Shown here in pieces: positions 43,135-51,951 of a stretch of DNA of 64,000 nt. Location of the stretch: NCBI RefSeq assembly GCF_000425805.1, contig NZ_KE384456.1, forward strand, positions 1-64,000, in the 5' to 3' direction. The DNA is from Pseudomonas vranovensis DSM 16006 (GTDB taxonomy: Bacteria > Pseudomonadota > Gammaproteobacteria > Pseudomonadales > Pseudomonadaceae). Positions within the stretch are counted from its first letter, which is position 1. Each line of letters opens with the position of its first letter. The notes below the pieces were generated by a model. The model was not told the DNA's origin. It did no database searches and was given only the letters and a program-made list of their open reading frames with translations. A program made the translations under genes and the position numbers.

Positions 43135-46100
43135 ATGGCTGAGCTGCATGACACGGTAGCCCTCGCCTGGGTCAAGGGCGCCATCAGTGACTGCCTGGCC
43201 CAGGCGCGCCTGGCACTGGAACAGTTTTCCGCCGAGGGCGGGGATGAAGACGCCCTGGCCGGATTTGTCGACAACCTGCACCAGGTGCGCGGTTGCCTGG
43301 TGATGCTGGAGCTGAGCGGCGCCGCGCTGCTGGCCGAAGAGCTGGAGCAGCTGGGGTGGGCGCTGCGGGCCAAGCGCGTTGGTCAGCGAGGCGAAGCGCT
43401 GGGCGCGCTGTTTCGCGGCCTTGAGCAATTACCGTTGTACCTCGACCGCCTGCGCAGTGCCCGGCGCGATCTGCCGCTGGTGGTACTGCCAGTGCTCAAC
43501 CAGCTGCGCGCGGAGCGCGGGGTCGAGCCTCTGGGGCAGGGCAGCCTGTTGACGACAGCGCCAGCACCGGCTGAAGATCTGGCCAATCTCGACCTGTCCC
43601 TGAGTGCCTTGCGCGAGCGTTTGCACGCAGGCTCCGACCGCGACGCCATGCGTTCGGTGGTGGCGGCGTTGTGTGAGGACCTGATGCGGGTCAAGGAACG
43701 CCTGGACCTGTTTGTGCGCAGCGATCGCCAGCGCCTGGATGACCTGCAGCCGTTGCTCTCGCCGCTGCGGCAAATTGCCGACACGCTGGCGGTGCTGGGC
43801 TTCGGCCAACCACGGCGGGTCATTATCGACCAGGTGCTGGTGTTGCAGAGCCTGGCCCAGGGCCAGCGCGCGCCGGATGACGCGGTGCTGATGGATGTCG
43901 CCGGAGCGTTGCTGTATGTCGAGGCGACGCTGGCCGGCATGGTGGGGCCCCTGGAGCATCACCCCAGCCAGACCTCGCTGCCGGGCACCGACCTGGCCGA
44001 GATTCGTCAGTTGGTGCTAGAGGAAGCCAACGCGGTGCTGCAGCAGGTCAAGGACCAGATCGGTGACTCGCTGGAGGCCGGCTGGCAGCCCCATCGGATG
44101 CAACCCTTGCCCGGTTTGCTGCAGCAGGTACGTGGCGCCCTGGCCATGCTGATGTTGCCGCGACCAGCGGCCTTGATGGGGCGCTGTGGCGACTATGCCC
44201 AGGCCAATTTGCTTGGCACCGCTGCACCGGACACCACAGCCCTGGCGCACCTGGCCGACGCCCTGAGTGCCTGTGAGTGTTACCTGCAGTGGCTGATTGC
44301 CGACCCGCAGGCCAACCCCTGGTATTTTCTCGAGGCTGCCCAGGCAAGCCTCGCTGCGTTGGGTTATGCGCCTGAGCCGGTGCCGGCGGTGGAAGCCCAC
44401 GTGCCGGCTATTGAGGAGCCGGCAGTCGATGAAGAACTGCGCGAGGTGTTCCTGGAGGAGGCCGAAGAGCTGTTGCCGCAACTCAATGCGCAATGGGCGC
44501 GCTGGCAGGCCAATCCGGCCGAGCGCGATGCGTTGGTAGAACTGCGCCGCGGACTTCACACCCTCAAGGGCAGTGGCCGCATGGTGCGGGCTCAGGGGTT
44601 GGCCGAGCTGGCCTGGGCGGCCGAGCATTTTCTCAACCGGGTGCTGGAAGGTCGCGTGGAAATTGGTGCCGCGCCCCTGGCTGGCTTGCAACAGGTACTG
44701 GATCTGATCCCCGGACTGCTGGCGGCCTTTGCCAAGGGCCAGTCGCAAGCTGCAAAAGACATCGAGCAACTGGCATTGCGCCTGCATGCACTGGCGATGA
44801 ATGACGCGCCCCATGAGGCGGCTGGCAACGAGTCGATTGACCCTCAGTTGCTGGAGATCTTCCGCAACGAGGCCCAGGGGCATCTGGCGAGCCTCGACAG
44901 CTTTCTCGAACTGGCCGAACAGCATTTGCCGCAGCCGGTCAGCGATACATTGCAGCGCGCCCTGCATACCCTCAAGGGCAGTGCCGCCATGGCCGGTGTC
45001 GCGTCCATCGCCGAACTGGCCGGGGCCCTCGATCTGCTGGCGCGGGAGTTCAAGGCCCACCAACTGGCTTTCGACCTTGAGGAAATCTACCTGCTGGAAA
45101 GCGCCGAGCCGCTGTTGAAACGCGGACTTGAGCAACTGACCAGCGCACCGCTGGCTCCAATAGTCGGCGCATCGACCCTGATCGAAGAAATCCACCAGTT
45201 GGTCGAGGCGCGCTTGCAGGCGCTGCTGGAGGCTCCGAGCCATGGCGTGCGGATCAAGCGCGACCCACAGTTGATCGCCAGCTTCCTGGCCCAGGGCATG
45301 GATATCCTGCTGGATGCCGAGTCGCTGTTGCTGCGCTGGCAGGAACACCCGGGTGAGCGCCAGGAACTCACCGCGCTGCTCGATGAGTTGACCACCCTGG
45401 GCCAGAGTGCTCACCTGGCCAACCTGTGGCAGGTGGATGACCTGTGCGAGGCGCTGCTGGACCTGTACGGTGCGGTCGAGGAAAGCAGCCTGGCTGTCAG
45501 CGGGCACTTCTTCGAGGAGGCGCAGCATGCCCATGAGGCGCTGATCGACATGCTCGACCAGATCGCCGCAGGCCAGGAGGTAGACCCGCGGCCGGAACGT
45601 CTGAAGGCCCTGCGTGAGCTGCTTGACGAGGCATTGGCACCCGATGCCACGGGTTTGATCAGCACCCGCAATGGCCAGGCAAACATCGCCGAACTGGGTG
45701 CCGCCACGGCAGCCCTGGACGCGGAACCTGCCATGGTCGAGCTGTTTCTCGAAGAAGCCTGCGATGTGCTTGAAAGCGCTGACCAGGCGTTGGCCCGTTG
45801 TTTGGCCGAGCCCGACAATGTGTCGGCCCTGTCGTCGCTGCAGCGCGATCTGCAAACCCTCAAGGTCGGGGCGCAGATGGCCGCCATAGGCGGGGTTGAA
45901 GTACTGGCCCGGGAGCTGGAGCTGCTCTACGAGGGGCTGGTCGATCGCCGTTTCAGTCTGACCCCTGAGTTGGGCGATCTGCTCAGGCGCAGCCACGCCC
46001 AGCTGGCCCAGGTACTTGCCGCGCTGCAGCAAGGGCAGGCGCCTGCAGCCGCCGTCGAGTTGCTGGCGGCGCTGCGTGAGTTTCGCCATGAGGCGCCACC

Positions 46101-48441
46101 GGCCGTGGTGGCGGACAAACCTGCCGACCCGGTGCAGGAGGCGGGCGACAAGGAGTTGCTGGAGATCTTCCTTGAAGAGAGTTTCGATATCGTCGAAAGC
46201 TCGGGTGCAGCTTTGCTGCGCTGGCAGGCCGAGCCACGCAATGGCGTCGAGGTGGAGAATCTGTTGCGCGACCTGCATACCCTCAAGGGCGGTGCGCGCA
46301 TGGTCGAGATTGCGCCGATAGGCGACTTGGCCCATGAACTGGAGTTTCTTTACGAACTGCTGGCCGCCGGGCAGTTGCAGCCCAGTGCAGCGTTGTTCAG
46401 CCTGTTGCAGAACTGCCATGACCGCCTGGCGCATATGCTCGATGCCGTACGCCTGCACCAGCCGCTGCATGCCGCCACGGCACTGATCGACTACATTCGC
46501 AATTTCAGCAGCGCCGCCCTGGCCGATACCGCAGCCCAGCATTCCAACCCGGATGCAGCACCGGTGGAATTGCCGGTGGCTGCACCTGAGCGTGGGCCGG
46601 TGGACATGGTCAAGGTGGCATCGGAGCTGCTCGATGACCTGGGTAACCTGGCCGGTGAGCATTCGATCATTCGCGGGCGTATCGAACAGCAGGTCAATGA
46701 TGCCCAGGTAGCGTTGAACGAAATGGAAACCACCCTGGAGCGCATGCGCGATCAATTGCGCCGCCTGGATACCGAAACCCAGGGGCGGATTCTCAGTCGC
46801 CAGCAAGCTGATGGCGACAACCAGGCCTACGACGACTTCGATCCGCTGGAAATGGACCGTCACTCGCAGTTGCAGCAACTGTCCAGGGCGCTGTTCGAAT
46901 CGGCGTCCGACCTGCTCGATCTCAAGGAAACCCTGACGGTACGGGCTCAGGATGCCCACAGCCTGTTGCAACAACAGGCGCGGGTGAACAGCGAGCTGCA
47001 GGAAGGCCTGATGCGCACGCGCATGGTGCCGTTCGAGCGCCTGGTGCCACGCTTGCAGCGGGTCGTGCGGCAGGTGGCCAGCGAGCTGGGCAAACAAGTC
47101 GAGCTGGTGGTGGGCAATGCCGAGGGCGAGATGGACCGCAGCGTGCTGGAGCGCATGGTGGCGCCGCTTGAACATATGCTGCGCAATGCCGTCGACCATG
47201 GCCTGGAGGCCCGCGATGTGCGTCTGGCGGCGGGTAAACCGGAGCAGGGGCTGATTTCGCTGAACTTGCTGCATGAAGGCGCCGACATCGTCATCGAAAT
47301 GACCGACGACGGTGCGGGCGTGCCGCTGGAGGCGGTACGGCGCAAGGCGATCAAGCGCGGCTTGCTCGACCCAGTGGCGGTGCTCAGTGATCACGAGATC
47401 ATGCAGTTCATTCTGCAACCGGGCTTCTCCACGGCGGAGAAGATCACCCAGATATCCGGACGCGGCCTTGGCATGGACGTGGTGCATGAAGAGGTCAAGC
47501 ATCTGGGCGGCTCGATGGTGATCGAGTCCAATCCGGGCAAGGGGGCACGCTTTTTGATTCGTCTGCCATTCACCGTCTCGGTCAACCGGGCGTTGATGGT
47601 GCAGTTTGGCGACGAGCAATATGCCGTACCGCTCAACACCATCGAAGGCATCGTCAGGGTGCCGCCTGCGGAGCTGGAGGCCTGTTACCAGCTCGAGTCG
47701 CCCCATTACGAATATGCCGGGCATCGCTACGCGCTTCATTATCTGGGTGAGCTGCTGCAAGGGGCGGTGCAACCGCGCCTGCTTGGCCAGAGCCTGCCAC
47801 TGCCGGTGCTGCTGGTGCATTCCCAAGAGCAGCAGTTCGCCATCCAGGTCGACAGCCTGGCCGCCAGTCGCGAAATTGTGGTCAAAAGCCTGGGGCCGCA
47901 GTTTGCCGGTGTCCAGGGCTTGTCCGGGGCGACTTTGCTGGGTGATGGCCGGGTGGTGCTGATTCTGGACTTGCTGGGACAGTTGCGCGGTCTGCAGCAG
48001 CGACAGTTCCAGCAAGCGGGCAGCAATGCCAGCCTTCGCCGCCAGCAGATCGAGCGGGCGCCGAAGCGGCCGTTGCTGGTGATGGTGGTCGATGACTCGG
48101 TGACGGTACGCAAGGTCACGGGGCGCCTGCTGGAGCGCCACGGCATGAACGTGCTGACGGCCAAGGACGGTGTCGATGCCATGGCGCTGCTGCAGGAGCA
48201 CCGTCCCGACATTCTCCTGCTGGACATCGAGATGCCGCGTATGGACGGCTTCGAGGTCGCCACCCAGATACGCCATGACCCGGAGCTCCAGGACCTGCCG
48301 ATCATCATGATCACGTCGCGGACCGGGCAGAAGCACCGCGACCGGGCCATGTCCATCGGCGTCAACGACTACCTGGGCAAGCCTTATCAAGAATCGGTGC
48401 TGCTGCAGAGCATCGCCCTGTGGAGTCGCCGCCATGCTTGA
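43135..48441 (+). CDS. chpA: Chp chemosensory hybrid histidine kinase ChpA (PilL)
   Basis: CheA-type kinase of the Chp system, 1768 residues from ATG 43135 (GGGAG 5 bases before). Earlier starts run through the end of pilJ. Phosphotransfer domains: His475, His611 and His1048 each lie in HTLKG. A fourth such segment has Gln907 in place of His, and an N-terminal one reads HQVRG at His49. The catalytic core has the N-box MLRNAVDHGLE (Asn1351), then a CheW domain and a C-terminal receiver with Asp1697 in LLLDIEMPRMDGF. It is much shorter than the roughly 2470-residue P. aeruginosa ChpA. Confidence 0.95.
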   Translation: MAELHDTVALAWVKGAISDCLAQARLALEQFSAEGGDEDALAGFVDNLHQVRGCLVMLELSGAALLAEELEQLGWALRAKRVGQRGEALGALFRGLEQLPLYLDRLRSARRDLPLVVLPVLNQLRAERGVEPLGQGSLLTTAPAPAEDLANLDLSLSALRERLHAGSDRDAMRSVVAALCEDLMRVKERLDLFVRSDRQRLDDLQPLLSPLRQIADTLAVLGFGQPRRVIIDQVLVLQSLAQGQRAPDDAVLMDVAGALLYVEATLAGMVGPLEHHPSQTSLPGTDLAEIRQLVLEEANAVLQQVKDQIGDSLEAGWQPHRMQPLPGLLQQVRGALAMLMLPRPAALMGRCGDYAQANLLGTAAPDTTALAHLADALSACECYLQWLIADPQANPWYFLEAAQASLAALGYAPEPVPAVEAHVPAIEEPAVDEELREVFLEEAEELLPQLNAQWARWQANPAERDALVELRRGLHTLKGSGRMVRAQGLAELAWAAEHFLNRVLEGRVEIGAAPLAGLQQVLDLIPGLLAAFAKGQSQAAKDIEQLALRLHALAMNDAPHEAAGNESIDPQLLEIFRNEAQGHLASLDSFLELAEQHLPQPVSDTLQRALHTLKGSAAMAGVASIAELAGALDLLAREFKAHQLAFDLEEIYLLESAEPLLKRGLEQLTSAPLAPIVGASTLIEEIHQLVEARLQALLEAPSHGVRIKRDPQLIASFLAQGMDILLDAESLLLRWQEHPGERQELTALLDELTTLGQSAHLANLWQVDDLCEALLDLYGAVEESSLAVSGHFFEEAQHAHEALIDMLDQIAAGQEVDPRPERLKALRELLDEALAPDATGLISTRNGQANIAELGAATAALDAEPAMVELFLEEACDVLESADQALARCLAEPDNVSALSSLQRDLQTLKVGAQMAAIGGVEVLARELELLYEGLVDRRFSLTPELGDLLRRSHAQLAQVLAALQQGQAPAAAVELLAALREFRHEAPPAVVADKPADPVQEAGDKELLEIFLEESFDIVESSGAALLRWQAEPRNGVEVENLLRDLHTLKGGARMVEIAPIGDLAHELEFLYELLAAGQLQPSAALFSLLQNCHDRLAHMLDAVRLHQPLHAATALIDYIRNFSSAALADTAAQHSNPDAAPVELPVAAPERGPVDMVKVASELLDDLGNLAGEHSIIRGRIEQQVNDAQVALNEMETTLERMRDQLRRLDTETQGRILSRQQADGDNQAYDDFDPLEMDRHSQLQQLSRALFESASDLLDLKETLTVRAQDAHSLLQQQARVNSELQEGLMRTRMVPFERLVPRLQRVVRQVASELGKQVELVVGNAEGEMDRSVLERMVAPLEHMLRNAVDHGLEARDVRLAAGKPEQGLISLNLLHEGADIVIEMTDDGAGVPLEAVRRKAIKRGLLDPVAVLSDHEIMQFILQPGFSTAEKITQISGRGLGMDVVHEEVKHLGGSMVIESNPGKGARFLIRLPFTVSVNRALMVQFGDEQYAVPLNTIEGIVRVPPAELEACYQLESPHYEYAGHRYALHYLGELLQGAVQPRLLGQSLPLPVLLVHSQEQQFAIQVDSLAASREIVVKSLGPQFAGVQGLSGATLLGDGRVVLILDLLGQLRGLQQRQFQQAGSNASLRRQQIERAPKRPLLVMVVDDSVTVRKVTGRLLERHGMNVLTAKDGVDAMALLQEHRPDILLLDIEMPRMDGFEVATQIRHDPELQDLPIIMITSRTGQKHRDRAMSIGVNDYLGKPYQESVLLQSIALWSRRHA

Positions 48442-48901
48442 ACAATCGGTACGTAACGGCCGCCGCACGAGCTTGACTGGGCTGCTGTTGGCCCTCGGCG
48501 ATCGCTGCCTGGTGTTGCCCAACGTCGCGGTGGCCGAATTGATCGGTTACCAGGTTGGCACCCCAGCCGAGCAACAACCGGCGTGGATGCTCGGCTGGAT
48601 CGACTGGCGCAACCAGCGCTTGCCGTTGCTCAGTTTCGAGGCCGCGTGCGGGGGCTCGGTGAAGGTCGGCGAGCGGGCACGGATTGTGGTGCTCAATGCC
48701 TTGGGCAGCAGCCGCCAGCGTTTTATCGCCTTGCTGGTGCAGGGTATTCCGCGTTCCTGCAAGCTCGACAGCCAACTCAACTATGTCGATGTGCCGCTGG
48801 CGCCACTGGAGCTGGCGGCGGTGCAGGTCGGCGATCAGGTCGCCAAAGTGCCGGACCTTCCAGCACTGGAACGCTTGCTGGAGGACGCAGGGCTGGTTTG
48901 A
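48434..48901 (+). CDS. chpC: Chp chemosensory CheW-like adaptor ChpC
   Basis: Second CheW-domain adaptor of the Chp system, 155 residues. It begins with CheW-like LLLALGDRCLVLPNVAVAEL and has GWIDWRNQRLPLLSFEAA. The start lies within the last 8 bases of chpA, so translation is coupled. No chpB methylesterase gene separates it from chpA, and chpD/chpE-type genes do not follow. Confidence 0.9.
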   Translation: MLEQSVRNGRRTSLTGLLLALGDRCLVLPNVAVAELIGYQVGTPAEQQPAWMLGWIDWRNQRLPLLSFEAACGGSVKVGERARIVVLNALGSSRQRFIALLVQGIPRSCKLDSQLNYVDVPLAPLELAAVQVGDQVAKVPDLPALERLLEDAGLV

Positions 48902-48956
48902 AACATTTGCCTGTGTAGGATGGGAAGTCAGTCCGTTGTCTGGAGGACCCTGTTGC

Positions 48957-49574
48957 ATGTATCACGGTGAACGTTTCAACGCCTGGACGCATTTGGTCGG
49001 CGCGGTGCTGGCCTGTATCGGCGCCATCTGGTTGCTGGTGGTGGCAAGCCTCCAGGGCGACCCCTGGAAGATTGTCAGCCTGGCGATCTATGGCTTCACG
49101 CTGCTGCTGCTCTACAGCATCTCTACGGTCTATCACAGCGTGCGCGGCCGAGCCAAAGTGGTGATGCGCAAGCTTGACCACCTATCGATTTATTTGTTGA
49201 TTGCCGGTAGTTACACACCGTTCTGCCTGGTCAGCCTGCGCGGCCCCTGGGGCTGGAGCCTGTTCGGCGTGGTCTGGGGGCTGGCGCTGATCGGCATGTT
49301 GCAGGAGATCAAGCCGCGCTCCGAAGCCCGGGTGCTGTCGATCATCATCTATGCAGTGATGGGCTGGATCGTGCTGGTGGCGGTCAAGCCGCTGCTTGCG
49401 AGCCTGGGGGCAGCGGGTTTTGCCTGGCTGGCCGCCGGTGGCGCGTTCTACACCATCGGCATCATTTTTTTCGCCTATGACAGCCGCTTTCGCCACTGGC
49501 ACGGCATCTGGCACCTGTTTGTCATTGCCGGCAGCCTGCTGCACTTCATCGCCGTATTCTTCTACGTGCTCTAG
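48957..49574 (+). CDS. trhA: Hemolysin III / PAQR family membrane protein
   Basis: Seven-helix inner-membrane protein of the TrhA/HlyIII (PAQR) family, 205 residues from ATG 48957 (GGAGG upstream). Longer frames into chpC are not used. Conserved residues include NAWTHLVGAV, STVYHS, KLDHLSIYLLIAGSYTPFCL and the C-terminal FRHWHGIWHLFV with its HxxxH motif, metal-binding in the family. Proposed to affect membrane lipid balance; haemolysis is doubtful as a function. Its stop shares CTAG with the convergent rsmE stop. Confidence 0.9.
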   Translation: MYHGERFNAWTHLVGAVLACIGAIWLLVVASLQGDPWKIVSLAIYGFTLLLLYSISTVYHSVRGRAKVVMRKLDHLSIYLLIAGSYTPFCLVSLRGPWGWSLFGVVWGLALIGMLQEIKPRSEARVLSIIIYAVMGWIVLVAVKPLLASLGAAGFAWLAAGGAFYTIGIIFFAYDSRFRHWHGIWHLFVIAGSLLHFIAVFFYVL

Positions 49575-50290
49575 AAGTCGCCCCACAACTGCTGAGCGAC
49601 AGCCAGGGCCACCACCGGTGCGGTTTCGGTGCGCAGCACCCGTGGGCCAAGGCGGGCGGCCTGAAAACCTGCGGCCTTGGCCTGGTCCACTTCGGCGTCG
49701 CTCAGGCCGCCTTCGGGGCCGATCAAGAATGCCAGGCTGTCGGGCTTCTGGTGGCTGACCAGCGGCTCGGCCACTGGGTGCAGCACCAGCTTGAGCTGTT
49801 CATCGCACGCCTTGAGCCAGTCGGCCAGCAGCACGGGCGGGTTGATCTGCGGCACGCTGGAACGGCCGCACTGCTCGCAGGCGCTGATGGCCACCTGGCG
49901 CCAGTGGGCCAAGCGCTTGTCGGCACGCTCGTCCTTGAGGCGCACTTCACAGCGCTCGCTGACGATCGGGGTAATGACGTTGGCACCCAGCTCGGTGGCT
50001 TTCTGGATAGCCCAGTCCATGCGCTCGCCCCGGGAAAGGCCCTGGCCCAGGTGAACCTTGAGGCTGGAGTCGGGCTGGCCGGCAACCGCTTGGTCGAGGC
50101 TCACGCGCACGGTTTTCTTGCCGACTTCCAGCAACTGGCCCAGGTATTCCTGGCCACTGCCGTCGAACAGCTGCACGGCAGCGCCGCTGGCCATGCGCAG
50201 TACACGGCCAATGTAGTGGGCCTGGGCTTCTGGCAGGTCGTGCTCGCCGAGGCTCAGGGGGGCATCAATGAAGAAGCGGGACAGTCTCAT
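49571..50290 (-). CDS. rsmE: 16S rRNA m3U1498 methyltransferase RsmE (canonical copy)
   Basis: SPOUT methyltransferase acting on U1498 of 16S rRNA in assembled 30S subunits, 239 residues from the ATG at 50290 (MRLSRFFID). The N-terminal PUA-like part contains HYIGRVLRMASG. The knot motifs are FLIGPEGGLSDAE and LGPRVLRTETAP. This copy fits the classical RsmE better than the paralogue at 17639-18346. It lies 63 bases after bioA on the same strand. Confidence 0.95.
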   Translation of the reverse strand: MRLSRFFIDAPLSLGEHDLPEAQAHYIGRVLRMASGAAVQLFDGSGQEYLGQLLEVGKKTVRVSLDQAVAGQPDSSLKVHLGQGLSRGERMDWAIQKATELGANVITPIVSERCEVRLKDERADKRLAHWRQVAISACEQCGRSSVPQINPPVLLADWLKACDEQLKLVLHPVAEPLVSHQKPDSLAFLIGPEGGLSDAEVDQAKAAGFQAARLGPRVLRTETAPVVALAVAQQLWGDF

Positions 50291-50329
50291 CTGCACACTC
50301 TGAATGAATAGGGGCTGTGTAGGCGTCAT

Positions 50330-50346
50330 CGCCGGCGAGGCCGGCG
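50330..50346. repeat. Truncated REP-like GCCGGC-GAG-GCCGGC
   Basis: Short GC-rich repeat of two GCCGGC palindromes between bioA and rsmE. It resembles the core of another Pseudomonas REP subtype but without long arms. Confidence 0.4.
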
Positions 50347-50353
50347 CAGTTGA

Positions 50354-51760
50354 CTAGCCCGGGTCGCGGAAGTCGGGGTGGAAATCGGCCGGTACCGCCA
50401 CGCTGACACTGCTGCGGGTGGCGATGTCGATGCCTTCGCTGGCCACCTCGGCGAGGAAGTCGATCTGCTCGGGTGTGATCACGTAAGGCGGCAGGAAGTA
50501 CACCACGCTACCCAGTGGGCGCAGCAGGGCGCCGCGGGTCAGGGCGTGCTCGAAGACCTTGAGGCCGCGACGCTCTTGCCAGGGGTAAGCCGTCTTGCTG
50601 GCCTTGTCCTGGACCATCTCGATGGCCAGGGCCATACCGGTCTGGCGCACTTCGGCGACATGGGGGTGATCGACCAGGTGCGCGGTGGCCGTGGCCATGC
50701 GGGCCGACAAGGCCTTGTTCTGCTCGATGACGTTGTCTTGCTCGAAGATATCCAGGGTCGCCAAGGCAGCGGCGCAGGCCAGCGGGTTGCCGGTATAGCT
50801 GTGCGAATGGAGGAAGGCGCGCAGGGTCGGGTAGTCGTCGTAGAACGCGCTGTATACCTCGTTGGTGGTCAGGCAGGCAGCCAGCGGCAGGTAGCCGCCG
50901 GTCAGGGCCTTGGACAGGCAGAGGAAGTCGGGACGGATGCCGGCCTGCTCACACGCGAACATCGTGCCGGTGCGGCCGAATCCCACGGCGATTTCGTCAT
51001 GGATCAAGTGGACGCCGTAGCGATCACAGGCCTGGCGCAGCAGCTTGAGGTACACCGGATGGTACATGCGCATGCCGCCGGCGCCCTGGATCAGCGGTTC
51101 TACGATCACTGCGGCGACCGTGGCATGGTGCTCGGCCAGGGTCTGCTCCATGACGGCGAACATGTTGCGCGAGTGTTCTTCCCAGCTCTTGCCTTCCGGG
51201 CGCAGGTAGCAGTCCGGGCTTGGCACCTTGAGGGTATCGAGCAGCAAGGCCTTGTAGGTTTCGGTGAACAGCGGTACATCGCCGACCGACATCGCGGCGA
51301 TGGTTTCGCCGTGGTAGCTGTTGCTCAGGGTGACGAAGCGCTTTTTCTCCGGCTGGCCTTTGTTCAGCCAGTAGTGAAAGCTCATTTTCAGCGCGACTTC
51401 AATGCACGATGAGCCATTATCGGCGTAGAAGCACCGGTCCAGGCCGTCGGGCGTCAACTTGACCAGGCGCTCGGACAGCTCGATCACCGGCTGGTGGCTG
51501 AAGCCTGCGAGGATCACGTGTTCCAGCTGATCGACCTGATCCTTGATGCGTTGGTTGATGCGCGGGTTGGCATGGCCGAACACGTTGACCCACCAGGAGC
51601 TGACAGCGTCCAGGTAGCGCTTGCCTTCAAAGTCTTCCAGCCACACGCCTTCGCCGCGCTTGATCGGGATCAGGGGCAGGTGTTCGTGGTCTTTCATCTG
51701 GGTGCAGGGATGCCACAGGACCTTCAGGTCACGTTCCATCCACTGTTGGTTGAGGCCCAT
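50354..51760 (-). CDS. bioA: Adenosylmethionine-8-amino-7-oxononanoate aminotransferase
   Basis: PLP-dependent transaminase of biotin synthesis, using SAM as amino donor to make DAPA. It has 468 residues from the ATG at 51760 (GGAG 8 bases upstream). The upstream frame is not conserved. The PLP lysine is Lys284 in LCLSKALTGGYLPLA, with LIHDEIAVGFGRTG and SNSYHGETIAAMSVGD. It is here away from the other bio genes. The divergent neighbour is the amine oxidase-like gene. Confidence 0.96.
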   Translation of the reverse strand: MGLNQQWMERDLKVLWHPCTQMKDHEHLPLIPIKRGEGVWLEDFEGKRYLDAVSSWWVNVFGHANPRINQRIKDQVDQLEHVILAGFSHQPVIELSERLVKLTPDGLDRCFYADNGSSCIEVALKMSFHYWLNKGQPEKKRFVTLSNSYHGETIAAMSVGDVPLFTETYKALLLDTLKVPSPDCYLRPEGKSWEEHSRNMFAVMEQTLAEHHATVAAVIVEPLIQGAGGMRMYHPVYLKLLRQACDRYGVHLIHDEIAVGFGRTGTMFACEQAGIRPDFLCLSKALTGGYLPLAACLTTNEVYSAFYDDYPTLRAFLHSHSYTGNPLACAAALATLDIFEQDNVIEQNKALSARMATATAHLVDHPHVAEVRQTGMALAIEMVQDKASKTAYPWQERRGLKVFEHALTRGALLRPLGSVVYFLPPYVITPEQIDFLAEVASEGIDIATRSSVSVAVPADFHPDFRDPG

Positions 51761-51951
51761 TTCGATTCTCCTGGCGACGACGGCGCGAACATGCGCCGCA
51801 AGCCTATGCAAAGCGTCGAGCGAGAACAACCCGTGGCGTGCAATCAGGCTGTTGGCGTTGCTGGCGGGGACCCTTGGCCTGGCGTATCCTTCAGCTACTC
51901 TTTCCAGGGGGATTCCCCCCCACATTCTGCTTTGATCCGGAGTTCGCCAAA

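Noticed and set aside
44017..48522. 1500-codon antisense frame opposite chpA
   Set aside because: High third-position GC in chpA leaves few stops on the other strand. The sequence is His/Gln-rich without any motif.
51761..51925. N-terminal extension of bioA by 55 codons
   Set aside because: The ATG at 51760 has a good ribosome site and gives the usual length. The extension has no family resemblance.
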